This document shows, piece after piece, positions 22,225-33,206 of a stretch of DNA of 64,000 nucleotides (its first letter is position 1; the number at the start of each line of letters is the position of its first letter). Both the position numbers and the translations under genes were made by a program. The stretch is taken from NCBI GenBank assembly GCA_024734495.1, contig JALMQS010000055.1, positions 12,980,863-13,044,862 of the forward strand. The letters run 5' to 3'. This stretch comes from Forficula auricularia. Lineage: Eukaryota > Arthropoda > Insecta > Dermaptera > Forficulidae. The notes under the pieces are model-generated. The model was not told where the DNA came from. It saw only the letters and a list, made by a program, of their open reading frames with translations, and did not search any database.

Positions 22225-22410
22225 TTTTAGGGGACGGACTGGTAAGTGAATTGAATGGATTTTAATGAGGTATTCCAAGCAAAGTTAAAAAAAAGAGAGA
22301 AAATTGGTATATCTATCTTTTTATTCAAAGCCGACGTTTTGGACGTTTCTTCCCTCCTTCTTCAGGGGTTTGAAAGGTCAGGGAAGAAAGTTATAACGTG
22401 ACAATCCCTG
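22225..22410 (-). mobile_element. Remnant with hammerhead-like motif
   Basis: It shares the GACGGACTGGTAAG end with the foldback at 44161-44410. On the minus strand it reads CCCTGAAGAAGGAGGGAAGAAACGTC: the CTGAAGA and GAAAC-GTC parts are kept but no convincing stem II remains. Confidence 0.5.
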
Positions 22411-22789
22411 TATCCTCTTTCAGTGGCAGTAATAACTAATATTCTACAATTATTCATTATCAGTAGAATCTAGCTTGCGGCCCTCAAAAAATCTGGACCC
22501 GAGGGAAATCCTCCTCTCGCCAGGGCTGGTCATAATAAAAAAAAAGCTTTTTGTTAGCGACCTCGCAAAAAAATTAGGCCTAGCTAATTTAGTTTATCAG
22601 GTACAAATAATAATACTCTGACAGACAGACAGGAAAATACTACATTAATAGGGTTCCGTTTTATGTTTGTATGAATCCCTATAAAACGAGAGGATTTTAT
22701 TTAGATTCTATGGATAGCAATTAATTTTCATAAATTTTACCTTTATATTTATTTTTCAACATATTTCAACCACTTGATTGTCTAATTTA

Positions 22790-22865
22790 TTGATGAGCCG
22801 GTTTTCTATAGAAGAGCACTTGCTAGTCGAGCATGCTAATCACTCGGCTCTTGGCCCCTCACTTT
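22790..22865 (-). repeat. Partial tRNA-derived SINE head
   Basis: On the minus strand GAGCCGAGTGATTAGCATGC resembles the box A half of a Ser/Leu-type tRNA head of SINEs. No box B is found, so it is a fragment. Confidence 0.35.
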
Positions 22866-22929
22866 TTCTCTTCAGCGGGAAATTGCGCAGACTACAATAA
22901 CGATCAATTTTATAAATTATCTTGAGCTA

Positions 22930-23430
22930 AGTGGTATATACTTTATATTTCCTTGCTCTGATTACATATTTGAATATTTTTCTCTTTTCCTCAATTTTTT
23001 AGTGATTAAAATATTCTATTGTTTATCAATTTCGAAAATATATATATTTTAATATATTATTTCTTAAATTTCTTCCAGAACTTAAGTGACTTGATTTAAA
23101 TTTTTCGTTAAATTGAAGGGTTGGTTTTGTCACAAATATAATAAAACAATAATATAATATAATAATAATATTATTTCTGTAAGTTAAATAAAAGCAGCAA
23201 ATCTATTTGAAATTCATTTCTATTATTAATTAATTTTATTATTACCACGATATTTATAAAACAGGGGTGCCTACAGAGGAGTGGGGATTAAGATGAGTGG
23301 GTCATTGAAATTTCTGGGGGGGGGGGGGTTGAAAATTGTTTCAAAATTAGCATTATATGAAAAAAATAAAAACTGTCTAGTTCATAACTACAACATAAGT
23401 TAACTAAAACTATTATTATCATTTCCGTCC
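22930..23430. other. AT-rich DNA, poly-G run
   Basis: Includes a run of ten or more G near 23318-23330. Otherwise nothing recognised. Confidence 0.4.
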
Positions 23431-23447
23431 ATAATTTGTATTAATTT

Positions 23448-23612
23448 GAAAGTTTATCATAGGAAAATAAGGACAAGTTTTTATGTGTGACTTTGTGAAA
23501 ATTTAGACGAATGTGTGACATGAAGAAGTCGGCAAAGTCGACGAAACGTTGGCTGATAAATAAAAAAGTCACACATAAAAACTTGTCCTTATTTCCCTAT
23601 TATAAACTTTCA
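23448..23612. mobile_element. Foldback with decayed hammerhead-like motif
   Basis: Arms of about 48 bp (AATAAGGACAAGTTTTTATG and its complement). Between them, on the + strand, GTCGGCAAAGTCGAC forms a stem flanked by ATGAAGA (expected CTGAAGA) and GAAACGTTGG. One core base is mutated. Confidence 0.65.
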
Positions 23613-24104
23613 AGGTAATAAAAACCTCTTCTAATTCTTTAGAAGTGAATAAAATATATTGTACAAGGGGGTTCTTACATTTCATGAAATGTGTGGGGGT
23701 GGGTGGGGGTGAGTCATGAAGCTAGGGAGGATGGGCCCCCTGTATAAAATAATTAAATAGAGGAAAAAATAAAACTTGTTTTCAATACTTTGTAAGCTCT
23801 CCACACATGATGGTTTGATCATCTTTTGCAAACAATCGTTTGAATTAGAAAGCTGAAGCTAGGCGCAAAGATAGATAGCACCTATAAGCCTTGTACCAAA
23901 TTTTATCTTATTACCATAGATTGACACGATTTTTTTTTTTTTTTTGATTTAAGGTAGTTCTTTCACAAATGTAAAAATTCAAGAAGTCTTCGAAACTTGG
24001 AATATAAGTCATTAAAAGCATAATAAACACACTGTTAAAATTTGAAGACGATTTACCACACCAAACATGAAATAATTGCAATTAAAAATGAAATTTTTAC
24101 ATAT

Positions 24105-24630
24105 CCTAGATTTTTTTTTTTTTTTTTTTTTTAATGCAATCGAATGCAATGAAGGGGTGCACCAGTCAAGATGTAGCCCCTATGGATCTCGAAAGACCCT
24201 GCATTACCGAAGAGAAGGGAAAGTTGATTAAGTGGAGGGTGTAGACGTAGGTGTCTATGCACCTGGTTTTGAAGGTTTGAAGATCATAGGTGCTGGGAAA
24301 GATAGAGGCTGGGAGAGAGTTCCAGTTCCTTGAAGTCATGGGGATATATGAATTCGCGAATGAAGTGGTCCGGCACTTTTCTAATTTGACCGCGAAAGAG
24401 TGTTGGGAGTCGGCAAAACGTAAGCTGCGTGCAAAGCATGCTTTGGGGGGGAATTATTGATTTTATCTCACTAGAGCACCTGCCGTGATAGTATCTATAG
24501 AAAAGGGAAAGGGCGGAGACATCTCCTTCGATGAGTCAGCGAGTCGAGGGAGTCGGTGAGGGTAGAATCGTCAATTAGCCTGACGGCTCGTTTTTGGGAA
24601 AGGGTGGGAAAATGATCATTATTTTATTTT
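24105..24630 (-). pseudogene. LINE 3' end with reverse transcriptase C-terminus
   Basis: On the minus strand, frames read RAVRLIDDSTLTDSLDSL-HRR, a YRY-HG--SSEI segment, SYIPMTSRNWNSLPASIFP and LQTFKTR, the signature C-terminal region of CR1/jockey-like ORF2 proteins. A stop and frameshifts break it. The element ends at a 20-nt poly-A tail (poly-T on + strand at 24112-24132), the normal 3' terminus of a LINE. It is 5'-truncated near 24630. Confidence 0.8.
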
Positions 24631-24639
24631 TTTTCATTG

Positions 24640-25630
24640 AAGGAGTTTCTACCATCTTGATGAAAAACTAATATTTGTTAGAATAATATATTCGGAGAAA
24701 CTTAAATAAAAAAATTTAAATTATTTACATTGTAGTTTTGATTAAAAAAAAACAACATATTTGGGCGATTATTTTTAGTGGAGGGGATATAAGATCAATG
24801 GCGAAACGATCCATTCATAAAGAGAGTATAGTAGTGTAAAAAATACAGTCACGTTAAAAAAACATAACCTAAAATTTGAGCACCATTCATATTTATAGAG
24901 TGGTTACGAGGCTAAAAGTTTTTGTGTGGATTGTCGCGAAAGAAACTCCTTCCTTAATCCTTAATGCATTCTTCCTCCAAAAGTTCAAAACCTAGAAATT
25001 TTTAAATCAAAGCAGTCCTTTGTTTTGGAAATACAAATTTTTGATCCCAGGACAAACTTCTTACGACCTTCCGTTCTTGAATAATCGTGAGAATTGTAAT
25101 ACAGATACATACACACACCAGACATAAACAAGTCATGCATGAAAATAATTTTTTTTCATGTTTCTGAAATTTTTTAACATACATAATAATAATAATAATA
25201 ATTAGTAAATTCATCACTCCGGGTACCTTTGTTGGTTGAGTATAACAATTAATAGACTAAATCAAAGAAAGGGGATGTTTCTTTTTGATTAGTTTTAAAA
25301 TAACGTTATTTTAACGTTAATTAATGTTTGTTTAATTTATTAATCATATATTTGTCTTTTAATTTGAGCATATAAGATTTAGGATAAGACTAAATAAATT
25401 AGAAAAAAAAATGAAAGAAATCTCTCTTCTATGAACTACTAGAACTAGATAATCTATTTACTAGTTTAACTAATGGCCACTCAGGATGTTGTCGACGAGA
25501 GGGGACACAAATTAGAAAGAAAAATTATGTTCACATTCCAAACAGATTTAAATCTAGGATTTTTTAAAATTATTTAGTTAGTGACGAACAAATAATATAT
25601 TTAACAAAAATAAAAGCATGGGTGCTTTTA
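24640..25630. other. AT-rich DNA, dispersed-repeat copy
   Basis: It contains a diverged 'CACCAGAACGAAC'-type repeat at about 25018-25145. It also has an (ATA)n run at 25185-25200. No gene recognised. Confidence 0.4.
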
Positions 25631-25650
25631 GCTTGAAATTTAATTAAAAT

Positions 25651-25897
25651 TAAAATGAAATTTTTTGCCGAGAGTAGCAGAATTTTTTATATATTGAAGG
25701 AGACAATAAAAGAGTGTCTGCTGGAATTATAAATTTTATTTATTTATAACGAGACTATAGTTTCGAGGGCTTTGCCCTCTTCATCATTCCATTGTAATAG
25801 ACTGATGAAGAGGGCAAAGCCCTCGAAACTATAGTCTCGTTATAAATAAATAAAATTTATAATTCCAGCAGAAGACTCTCTTTTTATTGTCTCCTTC
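25651..25897. mobile_element. Hammerhead foldback element, copy 1
   Basis: Arms of about 100 bp begin GAAGGAGACAATAAAAGAGT and are inverted around a short centre. The left side has an extra GCCGAGAGTAGCAGAATT head. A perfect 14-bp target duplication AATTTAATTAAAAT flanks it (25637-25650 and 25898-25911). The right arm carries an intact hammerhead-like core on + (25802-25836). The left arm carries its complement with one core mutation. No protein-coding capacity. Confidence 0.85.
25793..25848 (+). ncRNA. Candidate hammerhead ribozyme
   Basis: CTGATGA (25802-25808), one extra A, stem II GAGGGC/GCCCTC with an AAA loop, GAAA (25825-25828), then ACTATAGT as a self-complementary stem III and C at 25836, after which cleavage would be expected. 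Stem I can form from GTAATAGA upstream and TCGTTAT downstream. The single extra residue before stem II departs from the consensus. I recall an equivalent insertion in a natural viroid hammerhead. Confidence 0.55.
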
Positions 25898-26084
25898 AAT
25901 TTAATTAAAATAATCGTGGAGATTTTCCGGATACTGTAGAATTGATTTTTTATTTTATATAGTATTTTTCTTTTTGGTAGTTGTTTCGCGACAATACTAG
26001 CAAAAAGTTAATGCTAGAGTACTTATATAGAGCAGACAATAAGGATTCATAATTCATAAGCCCAAAAGTTTTTGCTGTTTATGT

Positions 26085-26695
26085 AGCACTACTAGCCAAT
26101 CCCGCGCTCGTTTGACAAATCTGGCAACACTGTCAGAGCTTGTATATGTTTAATCATAGAAATTTCAGATAAATTACATTATAAAGGGAGATTTATCAAA
26201 CAAAAATTTTTTAAAAAGGGATTGAAAGCTGTTGCGATAATGGCTGAAGTGATAAAAGGTCAAAAAAATTACTAAAGTTAACACACTTTTTAGGTTAAAT
26301 AAATGCGTTGTTGCCAGCTTGTTTTAAGTGTAAATTTTTCATTATACATTTTTCATTATTTATTAATTATTATCTCAGAAACTGTGTTATAACTATGAAT
26401 TAAAATTTTCTTAAAAAATGTATTAGTTTTTGTTTAATGTTGGTTTAGTTTTTTATAACAATGGTAAGAAGAGTTTCTTAATTATAATTAAATATGTATG
26501 TAAACTTTCCGATATCCTGTATAGTGCAATGTATTAGAGTCTGAAAAATTCTATCTTTGGAATTTAATATCTCCGGAACTATATTGTTAATAAATTTCGT
26601 TTTGCCACCAATTGATGCAGAAATATGTAAATAATAATCTGTCTAAATGACAAAAAAATCGTAATAAATTCCATTTGGTGAAACAACTAACTAAA
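26085..26695 (+). repeat. 600-bp dispersed repeat, copy A
   Basis: It matches 59350-59935 in the same orientation over about 600 bp, including GCGTTGTTGCCAGCTTGTTT and TTCCGATATCC/CGTATAGTGCAATGTAT. No ORF. Class unknown. Confidence 0.75.
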
Positions 26696-26722
26696 TATTG
26701 ATATAATGATGCTAGACCGGTT

Positions 26723-26805
26723 TTATTATATTTTAAACAATTTTCGATGCTCTTTTAAAAGACCGAGTAAAAGAGCATCGAAAATAGTTTAAAATATAAC
26801 TTAAT
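26723..26805. repeat. Perfect long hairpin
   Basis: ATATTTTAAAC-ATTTTCGATGCTCTTTTA and its complement form arms of about 33 bp around a 12-nt loop. It could be a small MITE or a transcribed hairpin. Confidence 0.65.
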
Positions 26806-27054
26806 ATTTATTTATTTTATACGGTTTAATCTTTATTTAGATAGAAAACACCTATATATCAAAGAGCATTTAGATAATTATCTTTGAATCGTAAAACATC
26901 TTGTAAGGCATGAGATTTTTGTTAATGTTTACATTATATTTTTTAAAGTTGATTTTTTCTATTAATTCAGGAATTGACAGGGTGATAACTAAAGGTTCCC
27001 TACGGCCCCATCAAAACTAGGTGCGTCCTCCAATCGAACCCTATATTTTGAAAT

Positions 27055-27500
27055 ATATGAAATAAGTATTTTATATAGAGATCAAAAAATCTGAATTCGT
27101 TAAAATTTCTTTGAAAAAAACAATGTATTTATTTGAGCCCTCATCAGAGGAAAACATTTTACAAACTTTACCCATTTTTGAGTAATTTATTTATTTTGAT
27201 AAGAAAAATAAAATTTCATTTCTACTGAAATTTTACTTTTATTTGAATGAGTATTTTATATATCGAATAAAAATCTAATATAGTTAAAAATATGTTTTTT
27301 CACCCTTCGTCAAAGGAAAACTCACATTTTACAAAGTTTCTGATTTTGACAGGAAAATGAAATTTCATTTCTACGGAAATTATACTTTTATTTAAATGAG
27401 TATTTTATAAACAGGTGAAAATTTATATTATTAAAATATCTTGAAAAAATAACTTTTTTGCCCCCTTTGTCAAGGGGAAATTTTTTGGAAAGATTACTTT
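27055..27500. repeat. Three-unit tandem repeat
   Basis: Units of about 183 and 149 bp built on GAGTATTTTATA, then a 'CATCAGAGGAAAAC'-like core, then AAATTTCATTTCTAC. The phrase 'CCC...GTCAAAGGAAAA' recurs in each. Confidence 0.6.
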
Positions 27501-28490
27501 TGCCAACACCTTTGGTTAGCTCTCTCTAAAAACCGCTATATTTTAATTTTTTTGTGAGGGGGTTTCGTATTCCGTCGCCTTAGCCCTTGCTTCCTCGGGA
27601 ATATAAGGGAAAATTCAATTCTACCAATGAAAGAGATAGAAAGACGATTCAAATTGAATAAAAGCACATAAAAAGGGAATCGTTTCTGCACTGGACCAAG
27701 GAATCAATGAAACGGGTTGAGGCTGAATATCTTATCTATCCTTCTTTAATTGAGTTGTAAGGGTGGCGATAGAAATCTAGGGAAAATTTCGAGTATCCAA
27801 AATTGTGAGGAAATGAAGAAGTTTAACAAGTCTGTAAAATAAAACCAAGTGTTCCGATGCAGATTTTTCTTCAAAGAAAATATAGACATTCTAAGAAAGG
27901 TAATTGTAATTATTTGTGGTTTATCTACAATTATACAGAATATGTCTGGGATTTCTATACATTTGGGTAGTTACGGAAATATATATATACTAGTATAACA
28001 GGTACTAAAAAAATAAGTTTAATTTACGACCCCTGAAAAAAACCGGCGATGTCCCACGATGGTCGGCTAGGAAGAGTGATTACCTATTAACAGCTTAAAA
28101 GTAAATAAACTCCAACAAGGTAATTGATTGGCTTACATTGCTTAAAGCTATAACCACCCCTCAACGCTATCTATCACTCGAAGAAACATTTCTTCCATCC
28201 TTCTTTGCAATTGGGACATCCTTAATATGCATTTAATTGTTTTAGCGGTTGATAACCCGTCTTGATTAACAATAATCATAGTGTGAGTTTTTTAAATATT
28301 TTCTCACAAAATTATAAAATGATTCCTAATACGATGACGTTGTTGTGTGCATATATATGAACTTGAGAAGTCTCGCTTGATGCTCTCGTTTTTAAATTAT
28401 TTATTATAAAGTGTTCTCATATAAATAATAAATTTTTTACCCCAGTTATCCATTATCCATTATTTATATTCACTTATAAATGGAGACAAA
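27501..28490. other. AT-rich DNA without recognised features
   Basis: Nothing recognised. Confidence 0.4.
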
Positions 28491-28524
28491 ATTTTTTTAT
28501 GTTTTGCATATAATAATATCTCAT

Positions 28525-28600
28525 GTTTAGGTTTAGGCAAACTGCTCGGAGAGCAAGTTTGAGGGGTTCAACTCCTGAAGGGGTGAAACCTTCTGACATA
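28525..28600 (+). ncRNA. tRNA-like structure, family member 1
   Basis: Outer stem ATGTTTA/TAAACAT, acceptor-like AGGTTT/AAACCT, internal CAAAC/GTTTG around the conserved TGCTCGGAGAGC-type loop, and T-arm AGGGGTTCAACTCCT. The same fold is at 52945, 53590 and 54310, with paired base changes. It is not a standard tRNA. Confidence 0.55.
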
Positions 28601-28679
28601 ATTTAAACATATCTACCAGGGTCTAAGAATTGACCCTTTCTTTTTCGTATTTATTTATGGTAAATAAGAAAAAGGTGGG

Positions 28680-28890
28680 GGAGTCGGGTAGCTCAGTTAG
28701 CTAACGCACTGGCCTCACTTCAGCATCGATCGATTATGACGATGTTGGAGTGGAGGTCCGGGGTTCGATCCAATAAAAATTTCTACCGGCTGAAAACTCG
28801 GCTCCCTCACTAACCCTATTAACACTCTACTTATGTGCTGTCTAAATGGGCTTTGTTCCCGGTTAAATAAATAAAAAAAAAAAAAAGAAA
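28680..28890 (+). mobile_element. tRNA-derived SINE, second family
   Basis: Box A is TAGCTCAGTTAGCTAACG and box B is GGGGTTCGATCC. The tail has GGGCTTTGTTCCCGGTTAAA and ends in a poly-A run (28868-28884). AGAAAAAGGTGGG before and AGAAAATGGTGGC after are a likely imperfect target duplication. Confidence 0.8.
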
Positions 28891-28891
28891 A

Positions 28892-29630
28892 TGGTGGCGA
28901 TAAGGCGCTTCTGCAAGTTGTTTTTACAATGATTTTAAAATTTCCATCTATTTTTCTTAAAACACTCAAATGTTTGAATTAGTAATATTTTAAGTTTGAA
29001 AATAAATGTTCAATAAAATAAAAAATAACTATCTTTTACTTTTCCTTTAGCTCTTTCAATACTATTTATCTCGAATTCAAGCGACTAAGGTTAAAGTCTA
29101 AAATGCATGATTGCGAAGCTTGTTTAATGTCTTTTATCTCTTTCTATAAAATGGATCTGACTCAATTACAATTTTACCTTATACACATGTAGAATCTTTT
29201 AATATTCAAACTTGCGAGGCCGTTGTTAGGACAAGGTTATTATGTGTGAAAAACATACCTACTAAATATACACCGTATCTTTTCTTATATAAGACCCTAA
29301 TTAGTAAATTGGAGGAATTAGTGGAAGTTTTTCTATAAATTTTAGTAATTTGGTAAATTTTGGCAAAAGACGGTTTAAGCTAGAAAGCTGAAACTTGGCA
29401 TAAAGGTGGAGTTTATTAATAAAATTTGTGTATTGAATTTCAGCCCATCAGGAATATCCTTTAATAGCGATTCGACTTTTTCTGATTTTTCGCAATTTTC
29501 ATCTAAAAGTTCGACATAGGGACAGAAAAAAATACTTAAACTAACTTGTCTAGGCGTTTCAGGGATTTTTAATCATGAATAAGGAAAAACACTCTTGTAG
29601 CCTGAAGCTCGGCAAGCGTACCGTATAGTA
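28892..29630. other. AT-rich DNA without recognised features
   Basis: Weak copies of the 'CCCATCAGGAATATCC' and 'ACATAGGGACAGA' dispersed motifs. Otherwise nothing. Confidence 0.4.
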
Positions 29631-29639
29631 ATTATTATT

Positions 29640-29960
29640 TAATTTGTGATACACTCTGTCCGACAAGAGAACTTTTCCTGTCGAGTGTATTGAGTAATAA
29701 GTTATTTTTACATTAAAATGCGTAAATGCCAAGTTTCAGAAAAATAATTTCAACCAAAAATGTGAAATCATTAAATATAGATGGATATGTAACATGAAAA
29801 ACATGTAGTCTATTTTCAAATCATTAACTAAATTGCCGATGTTGAACTTGGCAGCACATTAGATCTCACTACTTTTATAATGTCAAATGGTTTTTATCAC
29901 TCGAACTTGGGATTTTTTATATAAGTCTTTTTGTTGGAATTTCAGCTTACGAGAAACAAT
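29640..29960 (+). repeat. Dispersed repeat, copy A
   Basis: It matches 45370-45640 over about 280 bp, including TGAACTTGGCAGCACATTAG and ATCTCACTACTTTT. No ORF. Confidence 0.65.
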
Positions 29961-30330
29961 TTTCTGACAGAAAACAAATAGCCATTGTGGCGATACTATT
30001 AGGGTCTTGTTTTACTTTTTAAACTGAACCCTAAAACAAAATGTTTACAGCCTGTGAAGTCATGTAGGATGCATTCCAGTGAAATTCGAGGCCTAAATAT
30101 GTGGAATTCTCTGAGTCGCGACCCTTCTATAAAAGTTACGGCTATACCTAAGTCCTATAGACCCAGTGCTTCCCAACCTGGAGTCGGAGAAAATTTTCAG
30201 TAGAATGTACAAATATTTATTTATGAACATTATTAAAATCTCGCGCGCAGATCCTTAAAATATGATCACATTGCGTGGGCAGCTCGAGAAGATTTGACCA
30301 TTAGAGATCAGATAATTTGATTGAAGTGTA

Positions 30331-30579
30331 ATATCGTCGCCTTAGAGTGTAAACCTGCTAACTCACAATAAGAGAATTTTACAGGGCAGAGAAAAACAAA
30401 CAAAATTTAATATTGTTGTAATGGAGAGAAACTATTTTTTTTTCTACAATTTACGATCGTAATTTTAAGTAGCAGTTTTACTTGGACGATGTTGCATCTC
30501 TTTTTCTTTCGAACGATATTAATATGTCATATATGATAAAACATGGAATTAGCAGGTTTACACTCTAAAGCGACGATAT
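30331..30579. mobile_element. MITE nested in hAT fossil
   Basis: Perfect or near-perfect 31-bp terminal inverted repeats starting ATATCGTCGCCTTAGAGTGT and ending with its complement. 249 bp, with no coding content. Confidence 0.8.
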
Positions 30580-30656
30580 AATGAAAAAAGTATTTCAGAA
30601 TTTTGGATAAGCAACGAGAGCAAGAATATTGCAAGCCTTGGTAATCCTAATTCTTT

Positions 30657-30850
30657 TTGCAACTAACTTTAGATACGTATGTGAAACAGCATTTTAATAA
30701 ACTTTTAATAAAAAATAAGCACAGATCATGCCTTTCCAAGGAGACTTTGGAAAATTCCTTACGAATTAGCATTTCTGCAATTGAACCAGATATATTGATT
30801 TGTTGTGTAAAAACATGCAACCGCAACCATCTCATTAAATTGTTATGTGA
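30657..30850 (+). pseudogene. hAT transposase C-terminal fragment
   Basis: A short + strand ORF reads KNKHRSCLSKETLENSLRIS followed by AIEPDI, the end of the dimerisation domain in hAT transposases (KKRNRL..E.DLR.AL....P.I). Just upstream, in other frames, are FWISNES and TYVCETAF, equivalent to the conserved TYLCE-FS segment. The gene is truncated and frameshifted. Confidence 0.6.
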
Positions 30851-31479
30851 TCTTCATGCTATGTATAGATTTTCTTATTTTATTTTTAAAAACTGTTTGT
30901 AAGCAAGTTACTATTATTTGTGATAAAATATAAAATGTGAATTAATCATTTTGACGACTAAAATATGTTTGTATTTAGGGGGTCCGCGGATTATTTTTTC
31001 AGATTTAAGGGGCCGTGGGAGAAAAAGGTTGGGAAATACTACTTTAGAACAAATTCAGAAAGAAAGTGAGTCACCTGCTTCGACTTGACCGGCGTAAAAA
31101 AATATACATAAACACAGTTTGTCATAGATAGCTAGCGTAGGCGCTGATAAAGCTGAAGCAGGAAGCCTGGTATATTTCTTAATTTAAGAAAAGTCGTCAT
31201 TGGTCAAAGCTGTTGAGCACATGTAGGTTCCGTAAACAAGAAGCAGAAACAGCAGAGCAAATCTTTTATTTTTTGTGAATGCAAAGTAGTAACCGGTGCG
31301 CGAGTATGGTATATCAAAAATACGTAACCACTAACGAAGTTAAGAATTCAGCTCCATAGAAGATATGGTATATTTGAAAGCCCGAAAACTATATTGATTA
31401 GGATTAGGTTAGCGACCAATTACAAAAGTTTTAATCACATTGTAGATAGGCAGCTTAAAGGTAAAAGTAAAAAAAAAAT

Positions 31480-32333
31480 TGGTATGTTCTGATGTGGCCA
31501 TCCACATGACTTTACCACACACCCCCTTGCCCCTCTCTTATATTTAATATTTAATAAAATTATTTATATGGTAATCATGTAGGGGGTTAGTTTTTTGATT
31601 TTTATTTTTCTGGAGGCCCACTGATTATGTATACAAAATTTGGTTGAGTATGGTACAAGGACCAAGATTTTCATTTTTTGACCGTACACCCCCCCCCCAT
31701 TTTGGGCGGTTGGTTTTTAGACTTCTAGGGGCCCACTGATTATGTATACAAAATTTGATTGAGTTTGATCAAATGGCCTACATATTTATTTTTTGACCCC
31801 CCCTCCCCCTAATTTTGGCCCCAGAAAAAAATATTTTCGTTATTATAGGTTCATTTTATAGTAGGTATATTTCATTTTTCTTATTTTTTTAGTTTGACAA
31901 TATTATGATTTTAATCCCCCCCCCCTTAATTTTGGGTCAATATGCACCAAAATCTAATCAGCTCTTAATCTCAATTAACCAAAACTAGAAGTGAAATTTG
32001 GTTTTGATATTCACATTAGTTTTTGAGCTAGATCGTCCAGAAAATTTGGTAACGCACAGACTAACAGACTAACTTAGCGGAGAGATTAGTGGGAGATAAA
32101 TTTAACCTAATTTATCGAACGGAGAATTTATCACTGCTCGAAGCCCCTAAAATTTTAGTAAATTGGATATTGGATTGTATCTAACTTTCTGAGATCCCGG
32201 CTTCTTTCCTTCTACTCTGTTCTTTTCACAATGGAGGGGCCATCCCATACAGGCCTTTAGGGGGTTCCCCTTCTGGTATATCTCTTTCTCACATCAATAA
32301 CGGACATTTTGACAAAACCCTGTATGGTAAAGC
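31480..32333 (-). mobile_element. TATGTATACAAAATTTG repeat element, copy 1
   Basis: The left end GATGTGGCCATCCACATGAC and the right end CCCTGTATGGTAAAG match the reverse complement of 33207-34180. Inside are two ~118-bp units with CCCACTGATTATGTATAC, a C-run and ATTTTGGGCGG. It is oriented opposite to the copies at 33207 and 61768. No ORF; probably a non-autonomous DNA element. Confidence 0.65.
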
Positions 32334-33206
32334 AAAAACTTATTTTATTCAAGTGAAAATAACTATTTTTTGTTTCTTTAATTTCTAATTATAAATTAAA
32401 ATTGATTCTTTATAAAAAAGATATACCTAAAAATTAACCGTTTCATCATGAATAAAAAAAGGATATTTCGTGTTAGTTAAAGTAAGTATACTATACACAA
32501 TGATAAATAATCTATATCAAATAGTAATAACGCACGCCTTAGACCAAAATATCTATTTAGAAATTTTTATTTTTATACACTATATTGATCCCCTTTTCAA
32601 CTGCATAGATACCACAATATTAATTATATTGACTTTGTCATTAGGATTTGTGAAAGATTTAGAGATAATTTCTTTCATCGAGAACTCTATTACTTTTTTA
32701 ATTTAACCTCAGGTGAATGAATCCAAGAAGTGAGACAAAATCCTGAACTGGATTTTATCTGATGTGACAAATCTTTGAGCATATGCGGCTTCATTGTTCA
32801 TATCCATTCATGCTTAAGTATTGAACTGATTTATGAAAAGATTGAGGGATAATGGGATCGTAGAGAGTGATAATGGGAACATTTTTACAGGGTGCTTAAA
32901 TAGAAGAGAGGACTAAATGAAATTTTCATAGATAGGAAATAATGAATAATTTCTAAATGTGTAGGATCAAGAATATGTAGAATTTGTACAAGTTGGAGGG
33001 GGGTTCTATCTTATTATCCAATTGTGGTCTGTTTTAATTGTCATAAATTTATTTTTTTAAGTGAATCACTAAATTAATGTCGCCAGAACTTTAAGAATAT
33101 GATGTTAGATACAAATGCAATAATTGACCATATAGTCGTTTAAATATTATTTATAGTAATATTCATCGAAATCGAAGTTTCGGCTTAAACCACTTAGAGT
33201 GTACAT
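32334..33206. other. AT-rich spacer between inverted copies
   Basis: No gene recognised. Confidence 0.4.

Larger units (their letters stand above)
30164..31041 (+). mobile_element. hAT-like element fossil
   Basis: The ends CAGTGCTTCCCAACC and GGTTGGGAAATACTA are inverted repeats of hAT type. Inside is a C-terminal transposase fragment (30657-30850). A foldback MITE is inserted at 30331-30579. Eight-base flanks are only imperfectly matched. Confidence 0.65.
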
